Origin: JAOPZW01 sp963789015
Lineage (GTDB): Bacteria; Actinomycetota; Thermoleophilia; Solirubrobacterales; Solirubrobacteraceae
NCBI GenBank assembly: GCA_963789015.1
Contig: CAWBIU010000001.1
Coordinates: 930,001 to 994,000, forward strand
Direction: 5' to 3'
DNA: 64,000 bases
Shown: positions 44,480 to 53,297 of the stretch, one piece after another
Layout of the letters: every line of letters begins with the position of its first letter
Numbering within the stretch: the stretch's first letter is position 1
The notes under the pieces: model-generated
What the model saw: only the letters and a program-made list of their open reading frames with translations
Database searches by the model: none
What the model was told of the DNA's origin: nothing
Translations under genes and position numbers: made by a program

Positions 44480-45558
44480 GGGCGCGGGTCCTCGGCCATC
44501 GGCACGGCGTGGTGGCTCCACGGCGCCGCGCCGTCGCCGAGGATGATCTCCTCCTCGCCCTCGTGGAAGACGCCGGTGGCCGCGGTCGCCGGGTCGGGCA
44601 TCGCCATCGCCAGCGCCTCCTCGGTGCCCGCGTCGATCGCGGCGCGGACCTCCGCGCGCAGCGCGTCGGTGTCGGCTCCAAGCTCGCGCAGGCGCGTCTC
44701 CTGGCGGTCGATCGGGTCGCGCTTGCGCCACTCCTCGACCTGCTCCTTGGGGACGTACTTCATGTCGTCGTGCGCGGCGTGGCCGTGCATGCGCATGGTC
44801 AGCGCCTCGATCAGCGTCGGGCCGTCCCCCGCCAGCGCGCGCTCGCGCGCCTGGCGCGTGGCCTCGAACATCGCCTCGGCGTCGTTGCCGTCGACGCTCA
44901 CGCCCGGGAAGCCGTAGGCCGCGGCGCGCTCGACGGGGTCGACGGCGAACTGCTGCTTGAGCGGCGTCGAGTAGGCGTACTGGTTGTTCTCGAGCACGAA
45001 GACGACGGGCAGGCGCTGCACGCCGGCCCAGTTCATCGCCTCGTGGAAGTCGCCGCGCGAGGTCGAGCCGTCGCCGAACCAGGTGATCGCGCAGCGCCGC
45101 TCACGGCGCAGCTTGAAGGCCATCGCCATGCCGGTGGCGACGAGCATCATGTCGGGCAGCATCGAGACCATCCCGACGCAGCCGACGCGCCAGTCGCCGA
45201 AGTGCACGTTGCCGTCGCGCCCGCCGGTCACGCCGCCCGCGCGGCCCATGTACTGGCCGAGGATCCGCGCCGGGGTCACGCCGCGGATGAGGTGGGCGCC
45301 GAGGTCGCGGTGCAGGACGCACAGGCGGTCGGTCGCGGACATCGTGAACGCGGCGCCGACCGAGACGGCCTCCTGCCCGTAGCCGTCGTAGAAGGAGCCG
45401 GGGACCTTGCCCTGGCGGTAGAGGTTCATCGCGCGCTCCTCGATGCCGCGCATGAGCAGCATGTAGCGCAGGAGCTCGACGCGATCGGCGAGCGTCAGGT
45501 GCTCGGTTGCCCCCGAGGGGTCATTCGCCCATTCCGGCCGGGCGGTGCTCGTGGCCAT
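44476..45558 (-). CDS. 2-oxoacid dehydrogenase E1 alpha subunit, set 1
   Basis: A 360-residue ThDP-binding subunit. The ThDP motif is ITWFGDGSTSRGDFHEAMNW through VLENNQYAYSTP (GDG to NN). MHGHAAHDDMKYVP carries the phosphorylation-loop-like HxxxDD region near the active site. YMLLMRGIEERAMNLYRQGK is the N-terminal family signature. It heads the operon E1alpha-E1beta-E2 (set 1). A branched-chain 2-oxoacid substrate is most likely, acetoin or pyruvate possible. Confidence 0.93.
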   Translation of the reverse strand: MATSTARPEWANDPSGATEHLTLADRVELLRYMLLMRGIEERAMNLYRQGKVPGSFYDGYGQEAVSVGAAFTMSATDRLCVLHRDLGAHLIRGVTPARILGQYMGRAGGVTGGRDGNVHFGDWRVGCVGMVSMLPDMMLVATGMAMAFKLRRERRCAITWFGDGSTSRGDFHEAMNWAGVQRLPVVFVLENNQYAYSTPLKQQFAVDPVERAAAYGFPGVSVDGNDAEAMFEATRQARERALAGDGPTLIEALTMRMHGHAAHDDMKYVPKEQVEEWRKRDPIDRQETRLRELGADTDALRAEVRAAIDAGTEEALAMAMPDPATAATGVFHEGEEEIILGDGAAPWSHHAVPMAEDPRP

Positions 45559-45646
45559 CGGGGTGTCCCTCCCTTCGTGGCGGGGCCGGCGCCTCTGGTC
45601 CGCTGGGAGTCTAGTGACGACCGTCGCGGGCTACGCTGACCCACGG

Positions 45647-46261
45647 ATGAGGGAAGGGGTCAGGTGGACGCGGCTGCGCTGGCGTCTGAGCGGCGCGACG
45701 ATGTGGCCCGCCTTCCTCGTCGCGCTCGTGCTCGACGCGGTCCTGCTCCACGTCCTGCCGATCGCCGGCGACAACGGGCCGGCCCTGTTCCCCGCGCTGC
45801 TGCTGTCGGGCTTCTTCAACCTCGTGGTCGTCGCCGCCGGGGCGCCGCTGGGCGGCGCCGTGCTGCGCCGCCGCGCCCGCGGGCTGCCCCGCGTGGTGGC
45901 CGACGACCGCGCGGGCACGGTGCTGCTCGCCGCCGTCACCGCGATGCTGCTCGCCATCGGGTTGGCGCACCGCCCGGCGATCGAGGCCGAGGCGCGCGAC
46001 TTCGACCGCCAGGCCGCGAGCGCGCGGCGCTACGTGATCGCGTCGGCGGGCGCCGAGTTCCGCGCCAACCTCGACCGCATGGACACGGTCAAGCAGGGCC
46101 CCGACCTGTACCGCACGTGCGTCCCCGGCCCCGACCCGCGGCGCTCGTTCTGCGTCCTCGTCACGACCGACCAGGACCCGCCCGGCGTCACGCGCGATCC
46201 CGACCAGCGGCCGAACGCGACCGTCAGCGGCCCGGACAACCCGGGCCGCCAGGCGCGCTGA
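45647..46261 (+). CDS. Three-helix membrane protein of unknown function
   Basis: A 204-residue protein with three hydrophobic segments (MWPAFLVALVLDAVLLHVLP, ALLLSGFFNLVVVAAGAPLG, VLLAAVTAMLLAIGLA) followed by a ~90-residue soluble domain, probably extracytoplasmic, with two Cys (RTCVPGPD and RSFCVLVTT) that may form a disulfide. ATG 45647 is preceded by no strong ribosome site. It starts divergently from E1alpha and ends 9 bp from the convergent E2 gene. No family is recognised. Confidence 0.72.
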   Translation: MREGVRWTRLRWRLSGATMWPAFLVALVLDAVLLHVLPIAGDNGPALFPALLLSGFFNLVVVAAGAPLGGAVLRRRARGLPRVVADDRAGTVLLAAVTAMLLAIGLAHRPAIEAEARDFDRQAASARRYVIASAGAEFRANLDRMDTVKQGPDLYRTCVPGPDPRRSFCVLVTTDQDPPGVTRDPDQRPNATVSGPDNPGRQAR

Positions 46262-46270
46262 GCGGCCCGC

Positions 46271-47804
46271 TCAGAGCGCGAGCGCGATCGGCTGCTCGAG
46301 GATCGCCTTGATGCGGCCGAGGAACTCGGCCGCCGGCGCGCCCGAGAGGATCCGGTGGTCGCAGGCGATGGTGAGGTTCATCGTGTTGCGCACGACGACC
46401 TCGCCGTCGCGCACGACGGGCTTGGGCTCGAGCTTGCCGACGGCGAGGATCGCCGACTGCGGCGGGTTGATGACGGCGGTGAAGCTCGTCACGCCGTACA
46501 TGCCGAGGTTGGTGATCGAGAACGTGCCGCCCGACAGCTCCGGCGGGGTGATCTTCCCGTCGCGGACCTTCTCGGCCAGCCCGCGCGTCTCCTCGGCGAT
46601 CTGGCCGAGGCCCTTGTGGTCGGCGTCGAAGATCGTCGGGACGATCAGCGTGTCCGAGCCCGCCACGGCGACGCCGATGTTGACCCGGCTGTGCAGCTCG
46701 AAGCGCCCGTCGCGATAGGAGCCGTTGGCCAGCGGGAAGTCGCGCAGCGCGATGGCGCACGCCTTGACGACCATGTCGTTGTAGGACGGCGCCGACGTCT
46801 CGCGCGCGGCCGACAGCTCCTTGAGCTGGCCGCGCAGCTCGACGGCGCCCTCCATGTCGACGTCCATCGACAGCGTGAAGTGCGGGATCGTCGCCTTGGA
46901 CTCGGCCATCCGGCGCGCGATGAGCTGCTGGATGCGGCTCGGGTCCTGGGTGGTGATGTCGCCCTTCGCCGTGCCGGTCTCCGCGGCCGGGGCGGCCTCC
47001 TTCTCGCGCTCGGGCTCGGCCTCCGGCTCGGGCGCCGCCTCCGGCTCGGCCTCGGCCGGGGGCTCCTCCGGCGCCGCCTCGCCCGTGGCGGTCCCCTGCT
47101 CGGGCTCGGCCTCCGCCTCGGCGCCGCCGGCCTGCGGCGCGGCGGCGCCGCCCGACGCGGCCGCCTCGACGTCGGCCTTGACGATCCGCCCGCCGGGGCC
47201 GCTGCCCTCGAGCGCGGACAGGTCGACGCCGTGCTCGCGGGCGATCCGCCGGGCGACCGGCGAGGCCTTGGGACGCCCGCCGTTGCCGCCGGCGTCCGGC
47301 GCCGGCTGGGCCGCCGGCTCGTCGTCCTCGCTCTCGCCCTCATCGGGCTCCTCGCTCGGGCGCGGCGCCGGCGTCGCTCTCCGGCTCCTCGGGCTCCTCG
47401 GGCTCCTCGGGCGCGGCGCCGCCGGCGTCGCTCTCGGACTCCGTGCGCTCGGCCGTCGCGGTCGAGGTGCCCGCGCCGTCGCCCCCGTCGCCGTCGCCGT
47501 CGGCCGCGGCCTCCTGCTGCTCCGCCTCTGCCGGCGCGCCGCTCTCCTCGGCGGACTCCGACTCGGCCGCGGCGCCCTCGCCGATGCGCGCGATGACCTC
47601 GCCGATGGCGAGCGTCGAGCCCTCGTCGGCGACGATCTCCAGCGTCCCGTCGGTGTCGGCCTCGTAGGTCATCGTCGCCTTGTCGGTCTCGATCTCCACG
47701 AGCTCGTCGCCCTTGGCGACCTCGTCGCCGGCGGCCTTGAGCCACTTGAGGATCGTGCCCTCCTCCATGGAGTCGGACAGGCGCGGCATGACGACGTCGG
47801 GCAT
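46271..47804 (-). CDS. Pyruvate dehydrogenase E2 (dihydrolipoamide acetyltransferase) (frame broken near 47354)
   Basis: Lipoyl domain (PRLSDSMEEGTILKWLKAAG, lipoyl Lys in IETDKATMTYEAD), a very long acidic Glu/Ala/Pro linker, the E1/E3-binding domain (ASPVARRIAREHGVDLSALE), another acidic linker, and the acyltransferase domain. Restoring a CG at about 47354 joins the lipoyl half to the rest, about 511 residues. The catalytic His is present in ACDHRILSGAP, but the usual Asp four residues later (HxxxDG) is Ser. The lipoyl-domain type suits pyruvate. Probably the E2 of the E1 set at 51-53 kb. Confidence 0.87.
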
Positions 47805-47864
47805 GGGCGCGATGCTACATGCGCGTCGGCGCGGGCGAAGTCGCTGTTTCGGCTGGTGGCAGGA

Positions 47865-48062
47865 CTACGTCGCGGCGAGCTCGCGCTCGGCCCGCAGCCA
47901 GTGCTCCATCGGGTCGCCTTCGACCCCGGCGAGATGCAGCTCGTAGGCGCGCAGCGCGATCTGGTCGTGCGAGATCGCGCGGCGGGTGCGGCGCGAGGAG
48001 GCCGCCGGCTTGCGCGTGCGCTTCGTGCGCGGGGCGGTCGTGGCGGTGGCGGTCTTGGGCAT
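47865..48062 (-). CDS. DUF2934 family small protein
   Basis: A 65-residue protein: a basic Lys/Arg/Thr-rich N-terminus (about 1-28) and a C-terminal DUF2934 motif (IALRAYELHLAGVEGDPMEH followed by WLRAEREL). The family is short, of unknown function, and usually occurs as the C-terminal part of small basic proteins. It lies between the GGDEF-EAL gene and the E2 gene on the same strand, after a pair of strong hairpins. Confidence 0.75.
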   Translation of the reverse strand: MPKTATATTAPRTKRTRKPAASSRRTRRAISHDQIALRAYELHLAGVEGDPMEHWLRAERELAAT

Positions 48063-48093
48063 GTCAGGACTCCTGAGAGGTCGGTTTCGCGGT

Positions 48094-48135
48094 CACGGGC
48101 GCGCAGGCCCGTGCGCGTGGGGTTCGCCCCGCGCG
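48094..48135. terminator. Twin hairpins between the GGDEF-EAL and DUF2934 genes
   Basis: CACGGGC/GCCCGTG (48094-48100 and 48107-48113, 6-nt loop) is followed at once by a 9-bp stem (48114-48122 with 48127-48135, one G-T pair) closed by a TTCG tetraloop. The pair fills most of the 96-bp gap. It could terminate or attenuate leftward transcription into DUF2934 and E2, or act as a processing site. No T tract is present. Confidence 0.45.
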
Positions 48136-48158
48136 GGCGGGAGTCCTTCGCGGCGGGG

Positions 48159-50987
48159 CTACGACGGGCGCTCGGCGGCGCGCAGGGCGTCGTCGAACGT
48201 GCTCGGCGGCGCGGGCCGGCCGATGTGGAAGCCCTGCGCGTGGGTCGCGCCGAGGCGGGCCACGGCGCGCAGCTGGGCCTCGTCCTCGATGCCCTCGGCG
48301 CACGTCCCGAGGCCGAGCGCGCGGCTCAGGGAGATGATCGCTCCGGCGATCGATGCGCCCTCCTGGTCGTCGCCCAGCTTGGCGACGAAGCTGCGGTCCA
48401 CCTTGAGGATGTCGAACGGGAACTCGTGCAGGCGGGCGAGCGACGAGTAGCCGGTGCCGAAGTCGTCGAGGGCCATGCGCGCGCCGAGCGCCTTGAGCGC
48501 GCGCAGCGTCTCGAGGGTGCCGGCCGGGTTCTCCATGACCGCGCTCTCGGTGATCTCGAGGATCAGGCGGTGGCCCGGGACGCCGCTCTCGGCGAGCGCG
48601 TCGCGGACCGTGGCGACGAGGTCGGGCTTGTTGAGGTGGCGGACCGACAGGTTCACGCTGCACTGGACCCAGTCCGTGCCGAGCTCCTCGTGCCAGCGGC
48701 GCAGCGTGCGGCACACCTCGCGCACGACCCAGTTGCCGATCGGCACGATCAGGCCGGTCTCCTCGGCGAGCGGGATGAACTCGCCGGGCGGGACGAGGCC
48801 GCGCTCGGGGTGCTGCCAGCGCACGAGGCCCTCGAAGCCCTGGATCGCGCCCGAGGCCAGCTCGATGACCGGCTGCACGTGCAGGCGCAGCTCGTCGCGC
48901 TCGATCGCGCGCCGCAGGGCGCTCTCGGTGGCCACCCGGGCGCGCGCGTCGCGGCGCATGTCCTCGTCGAAGACCTCGATGCGGCCGCGGCCGGCATCCT
49001 TGGCGCGGTACATCGCGGCGTCGGCGTCGCGGATCAGGTTCTCAGGCTCCGTCGTCTCGTCGGCGAGCGCGATCCCGATGCTCGCCTGCAGGAAGGCCTC
49101 GCTGTCCTCGACGAGGAACGGCTCGTCGAACAGCGCAGCGATGCGGTTGGCGATCGAGCGCACGCCGGCCTCGCCGGCGACGTCCTCGCACAGGATCGTC
49201 AGCTCGTCGCCACCGAAGCGGGCGATCGTGTCCTCGGGGCGCAGCTCGGCGCGCAGGCGGGCGGCGACGTCGCACAGCAGGCGGTCGCCGGCAGCGTGGC
49301 CGAACGAGTCGTTGATGAGCTTGAAGCGGTCGAGGTCGACGAACAGGACGGCGACGCCGCGCTCGCGCCGGCGCGCGCGCCGCAGCGCCTGCTCCAGACG
49401 GTCCTGGAAGAGCGCGCGGTTGGGCAGCCCGGTGAGCGTGTCGTGCAGGGCCTGGTGGGCGAGCTCGGCCTCGGCGCGCTTGCGCGCGGTGACGTCGCGG
49501 GTCACCGCGACGAGCTCGCTCGCGCCGGCACGGTCGACGACGCGCAGCGCGGTCTCGACCCAGCGCTCGGCGCCATCGGGCCGCGTGACGTGGAACTCGG
49601 TCGTCACGGCCTCGCCTGCGGACTGCGCGTAGCGGGTGGCCAGCTCGGCGGCGACGGCGCGGTCGTCGCCCAGCCCGCCGATACCGACCTCGGAGGCCCA
49701 GCGCCCGACGAGCTGATCGGGGCTCAGCCCGAACAGGCGCTCGCTGGCGGGCGAGGCGTACAGGTAACGGCCCTCGGCGTCGTGGCGCGAGAGGACGTCG
49801 CCCGAGTGCTCGGCGAGGAGCCGGAACTCCGCCTCGCGCGCGGCGAGCTCGGCGCGCGCCTCGACCTCGGCCGTGACGTCGGTCGTCGTGCCCAGGAAGT
49901 AGGGCTCGCGCTCGTCCTCCACGCCCGCGATGTCGATGCGCACCCAGCGGGCGCGGCCGGGGCCCGGCTCGAGCTCGAGCTCGACGGTCACCGGCCCGCG
50001 CCCCGCCCGGACCTCCTGGCCCGCGGCGAGCAGCGCGTCTCGGCCGGCGCCGGTGACGGTGGCCAGCCACGGGCCGTGGTCCAGCTCGAAGTGCGAGCAG
50101 CCGTGGATCTCGCCCAGGCGCCGGTTGGCGTAGAGCATCCGCCCGTCGAACGTGGCGGCGAAGATGCCGACCGGCGAGGCGGCCGCCAGCGCGCGGAAGC
50201 GGCGCTCGCTGTCGGCCAGGGCGACCTCGGCGGCGTGCTGGTCGCCGCGGTCGACGACCTGTCCGAAGAGGTGCTGGGGCCGGCCGTCGGGACCGAGGAC
50301 GCTCGAGAAGTTGAGCGCGCCCCACACCTCGCGGCCACCGGGGCGGACGTAGCGGATCATGCAGCGCGCATCGCGCGCCGGGTCGTCGACCAGCGAGCGC
50401 CGCATGTGGGCCAGGTCGGCGACGTCGTCGGGGTGGACGACCGCGTCGACGGGCATGCCGACGAGCTGCTCGGGCATGCGCCCGACGAGCTGCGCGTAGG
50501 CGGCGTTGACGCGGCGAAAGCGGCCGTCGAGCGTGACCAGGCACATGGCGATGGCGGACCGCTCGAAGCCGCTGCGGAAGAGGGCGTCGGCCTCGCTGGC
50601 GCGCTCGGCGGCGAGGCGCCGGTCGTGGACGTCGCGGCCGAGCAGGTAGATGAGGCCGGCGTCGCGGTCGATCGTCAGGCTCAGCACGCACCAGCGGCGC
50701 GGGTCGCCGGCCGGGCCGATGCGGACCTCGACCTCGGCGGTGTCGACCTCGCCGCCGGTCATCGCGAGCCAGCTCTCGATCAGGCCCGCCCGGTCGTCGG
50801 GATGGATGAGGACGTCGTTGGCGGTCGCGCCGACGACCTCGTCGGCGGTGGCGCCCAGAAGCCGCGCCAGCGCGGGGTTCACGCTGACGATCGTCCCGTC
50901 GAGCGCGATCGCGCCCGCGATGTCCCCGGTCAGCTCGAGGAAGCGCTCGGCAAGCGCGGCAGGGGCGATGGGCGGTCCGGACGACAC
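48159..50987 (-). CDS. Four-PAS GGDEF-EAL cyclic-di-GMP enzyme
   Basis: A 942-residue cytoplasmic sensor-type protein with no membrane segment. Four PAS repeats (about 10-490, for example FRSGFERSAIAMCLVTLDGR and FRLLAEHSGDVLSRHDAEGR) precede a GGDEF domain with RFGGDELTIL and an intact inhibitory site RPED five residues before it. The EAL domain (about 680-930) reads EGLVRW at the first motif and keeps MALDDFGTGYSSL, CAEGIEDEAQL and QGFHIGRP, so both synthesis and hydrolysis are possible. It sits between pyruvate dehydrogenase E1beta and E2 on the same strand. Confidence 0.92.
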   Translation of the reverse strand: MSSGPPIAPAALAERFLELTGDIAGAIALDGTIVSVNPALARLLGATADEVVGATANDVLIHPDDRAGLIESWLAMTGGEVDTAEVEVRIGPAGDPRRWCVLSLTIDRDAGLIYLLGRDVHDRRLAAERASEADALFRSGFERSAIAMCLVTLDGRFRRVNAAYAQLVGRMPEQLVGMPVDAVVHPDDVADLAHMRRSLVDDPARDARCMIRYVRPGGREVWGALNFSSVLGPDGRPQHLFGQVVDRGDQHAAEVALADSERRFRALAAASPVGIFAATFDGRMLYANRRLGEIHGCSHFELDHGPWLATVTGAGRDALLAAGQEVRAGRGPVTVELELEPGPGRARWVRIDIAGVEDEREPYFLGTTTDVTAEVEARAELAAREAEFRLLAEHSGDVLSRHDAEGRYLYASPASERLFGLSPDQLVGRWASEVGIGGLGDDRAVAAELATRYAQSAGEAVTTEFHVTRPDGAERWVETALRVVDRAGASELVAVTRDVTARKRAEAELAHQALHDTLTGLPNRALFQDRLEQALRRARRRERGVAVLFVDLDRFKLINDSFGHAAGDRLLCDVAARLRAELRPEDTIARFGGDELTILCEDVAGEAGVRSIANRIAALFDEPFLVEDSEAFLQASIGIALADETTEPENLIRDADAAMYRAKDAGRGRIEVFDEDMRRDARARVATESALRRAIERDELRLHVQPVIELASGAIQGFEGLVRWQHPERGLVPPGEFIPLAEETGLIVPIGNWVVREVCRTLRRWHEELGTDWVQCSVNLSVRHLNKPDLVATVRDALAESGVPGHRLILEITESAVMENPAGTLETLRALKALGARMALDDFGTGYSSLARLHEFPFDILKVDRSFVAKLGDDQEGASIAGAIISLSRALGLGTCAEGIEDEAQLRAVARLGATHAQGFHIGRPAPPSTFDDALRAAERPS

Positions 50988-51030
50988 ACCGGGGTCATCG
51001 GCGGCCGGTCGTCGACTTTGAGCGGGCGCG

Positions 51031-52059
51031 TCAGAGGTCGCGGAATGTGGCCAGGACGGCCTGGACGACCTGGGGCTCGTGCGGAAAGGCGATCTGCTCC
51101 AGCGGCTTGGAGTACGGCATCGGCACGTCGGCGCCCGTCACGCGCCCGACCGGGGCGTCGAGGTCGTCGAACGCCTGCTCCTGGATGAGCGCCGCCAGGT
51201 TGGCCCCGACGCCGCCGTGCGGCCAGCCCTCCTCGACGACGACGCAGCGGTTCGTCTTGCGCACGGACTCGAGGATCGTGTCGAGGTCGAGCGGGCGCAG
51301 CGTGCGCGGGTCGATGACCTCCGCCTCGATCTCGTGCTCCTCGGCGAGGATCCCCGCCGCCTTCTCGGCCGTGAGGGCCATCCGCGAGACGCCGACGATC
51401 GTCACGTCATCGCCGGCGCGCCGGATGGCCGCGTGGCCGAAGTCGACGACGTGGTCGTCGTCGTCGGGGACCTCGCCGCGCTGGCCGTAGAGGTACTCGT
51501 GCTCGATGAAGACGACGGGGTTGTCGTCGCGGATCGCCGCCTTGAGCAGGCCCTTGGCGTCGGCCGGCGTGGCGGGCACGGCGACGAGCAGCCCGGGCAC
51601 GTGCAGGTAGAGCGCCTCGAAGCAGTGCGAGTGCGTCGGCCCGAGCTGATGGCCGGCGCCCTGCGGCATGCGCACGACGAGCGGGACGGCGACCTGGCCG
51701 CCGAACATGTAGCGGATGTGCGCCGCCGAGTTGACGATCTGGTCCATGGCCAGCAGCGAGAAGTTGACCGTCATGAGCTCGACCACCGGGCGCATGCCGG
51801 TCATCGCCGCGCCGACGCCCATGCCGACGATCGTGTTCTCGGAGATCGGCGTGTCGCGCACGCGCTTCTCGCCGAACTCCTCGAGCAGGCCCTGGGTGAC
51901 CTTGAAGGCGCCGTTGAAGACGCCGATGTCCTCGCCCATGATGAACACGCGCTCGTCGCGGTTCATCTCCTCGCGCAGCGCCTCGTTGAGCGCCTCGCGG
52001 TAGCGCACGGTCCGCGTCGCCTGCTCGCCGCCCGTGCGCTCCTCCTCCGCCGTCGCCAT
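51031..52059 (-). CDS. pdhB: Pyruvate dehydrogenase E1 beta subunit, set 2
   Basis: A 342-residue E1beta. FIMGEDIGVFNGAFKVTQGL holds the ThDP-activating Glu; MTVNFSLLAMDQIVNSAAHI, the GGQVAVPLVVRMPQGAGHQL segment and RTLRPLDLDTILESVRKTNR are close to pyruvate dehydrogenase beta subunits of cyanobacteria and plastids. The ATG lies 2 bp after the E1alpha stop. It differs from the set-1 E1beta through most of its length, so the two sets are old paralogues, not a recent duplication. Confidence 0.93.
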   Translation of the reverse strand: MATAEEERTGGEQATRTVRYREALNEALREEMNRDERVFIMGEDIGVFNGAFKVTQGLLEEFGEKRVRDTPISENTIVGMGVGAAMTGMRPVVELMTVNFSLLAMDQIVNSAAHIRYMFGGQVAVPLVVRMPQGAGHQLGPTHSHCFEALYLHVPGLLVAVPATPADAKGLLKAAIRDDNPVVFIEHEYLYGQRGEVPDDDDHVVDFGHAAIRRAGDDVTIVGVSRMALTAEKAAGILAEEHEIEAEVIDPRTLRPLDLDTILESVRKTNRCVVVEEGWPHGGVGANLAALIQEQAFDDLDAPVGRVTGADVPMPYSKPLEQIAFPHEPQVVQAVLATFRDL

Positions 52060-52061
52060 GC

Positions 52062-53273
52062 TCAGGCCTCCGCCCGCTCGGTGTCCTGCGCCTCCTCCGG
52101 CGCCTCCTCGGCCTTGCCCTCGTCCTGCGAGGCGTCCGACGGGCCGCTGCCCGAGCCACCCACATCGCCGCCCTGCGTCTTGACCACCTGCTCGAACTGC
52201 TCGCGCAGCGCTCCGTCCTGGGCCATCTCGCGCTCGTGCTCGCCGCGGTGCACACCGGCCGAGCGCTCGTCGATCGAGTACCAGCCGCGCACCTGGCCGC
52301 CGAGCACGTAGATGTTGTCGTAGAGCGACTCGGGGTCGGGGTGCGGCGAGGCGTCGGCGAACGTCACGGCCTCGTCGATCCGGGCGACCGCCTCGCGGTC
52401 GAGGCGCTCGAGGTCCTCGTCGCCGAGCACGCCCTCGTCGACGAGGCGCCGGCCGAACGTCGTGACCGGGTCGCGCTCGCGCCACTCGGCGACCTGCTCC
52501 TTCGTCCGGTACTCCTCGGGGTCGGCCATCGAGTGGCCCCGGAAGCGGTAGGTGATCGCCTCGACGAGCTGCGGCGTGCGCTCGTCGCGCGCGCGGCGCA
52601 GGGCCTCGCTCGTCACGTGGTAGGTGTCGAGCACGTCCATGCCGTCGCAGCGCATGCCCGGCACGCCGAACCCCTTGCCGCGCTTGTGCAGGTCGGTGAC
52701 GGCCGAGTGGCGCGCGAGCGCGGTGCCCATGCCGAACTGGTTGTTGGTGACCATGAAGACGACGGGCAGCTTCCACAGCGCGGCCAGGTTGAGCGCCTCG
52801 CCGAACGTCCCCTGGTTGGCCGCGCCGTCGCCGAACTGGCACAGCGTCGCGTCCTGCGTGCCCTGCATGTCGGCGCCGAGGCCGAGCCCGGCGGCGATCG
52901 GCAGGTTGCCGCCGACGATCCCGTAGCCGCCCATGAAGCGCCGCTCGAGATCGAACATGTGCATCGACCCGCCGCGCCCGTGCGAGCACCCGTCGACGCG
53001 GCCGAACAGCTCGGCCATCACGTTGTTCGGGCTCGTGCCGCGCACGAGCGCGTGGCCGTGGGAGCGGTAGGTCGAGATCAGGTAGTCCTCGTCACGCATC
53101 GCGCGGGCGGCGCCGACGATCGTCGCCTCCTCGCCGATGGCGAGGTGCAGGAAGCCGCCGATCTTGGCCTTGGCGTACATCTCGCCCGCGCGCTCCTCGA
53201 AGCGGCGGATGAGCATCATCGTGGCCAGCCACTCGCGCGCGACGCCGGCCTCGGGAAGGTCGTGCTTGGCCAT
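52062..53273 (-). CDS. pdhA: Pyruvate dehydrogenase E1 alpha subunit, set 2
   Basis: A 403-residue E1alpha. ThDP motif CQFGDGAANQGTFGEALNLA through MVTNNQFGMGT, the phosphorylation-loop region TYRFRGHSMADPEEYR, and GGSMHMFDLERRFMGGYGIV are characteristic of PdhA. Residues from about 330 on exceed the family: an acidic, probably unstructured tail of about 65 residues (GSGPSDASQDEGKAEEAPEE). That tail resembles the linkers of the E2 at 46-47 kb and might help complex assembly (inference). Confidence 0.93.
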   Translation of the reverse strand: MAKHDLPEAGVAREWLATMMLIRRFEERAGEMYAKAKIGGFLHLAIGEEATIVGAARAMRDEDYLISTYRSHGHALVRGTSPNNVMAELFGRVDGCSHGRGGSMHMFDLERRFMGGYGIVGGNLPIAAGLGLGADMQGTQDATLCQFGDGAANQGTFGEALNLAALWKLPVVFMVTNNQFGMGTALARHSAVTDLHKRGKGFGVPGMRCDGMDVLDTYHVTSEALRRARDERTPQLVEAITYRFRGHSMADPEEYRTKEQVAEWRERDPVTTFGRRLVDEGVLGDEDLERLDREAVARIDEAVTFADASPHPDPESLYDNIYVLGGQVRGWYSIDERSAGVHRGEHEREMAQDGALREQFEQVVKTQGGDVGGSGSGPSDASQDEGKAEEAPEEAQDTERAEA

Positions 53274-53297
53274 GGCCCGGAGTCTACGGGCGGTGGG

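Noticed and set aside
46821..51188. Open frame of about 1,455 codons on the plus strand
   Set aside because: It lies antisense to E2, DUF2934 and the GGDEF-EAL gene, all of which have clear conserved motifs. The translation has no recognisable domain.
42232..53273. Two E1/E2 sets as a recent segmental duplication
   Set aside because: The paralogous proteins differ along most of their length, in motif variants and in gene order. They are distinct, old families.
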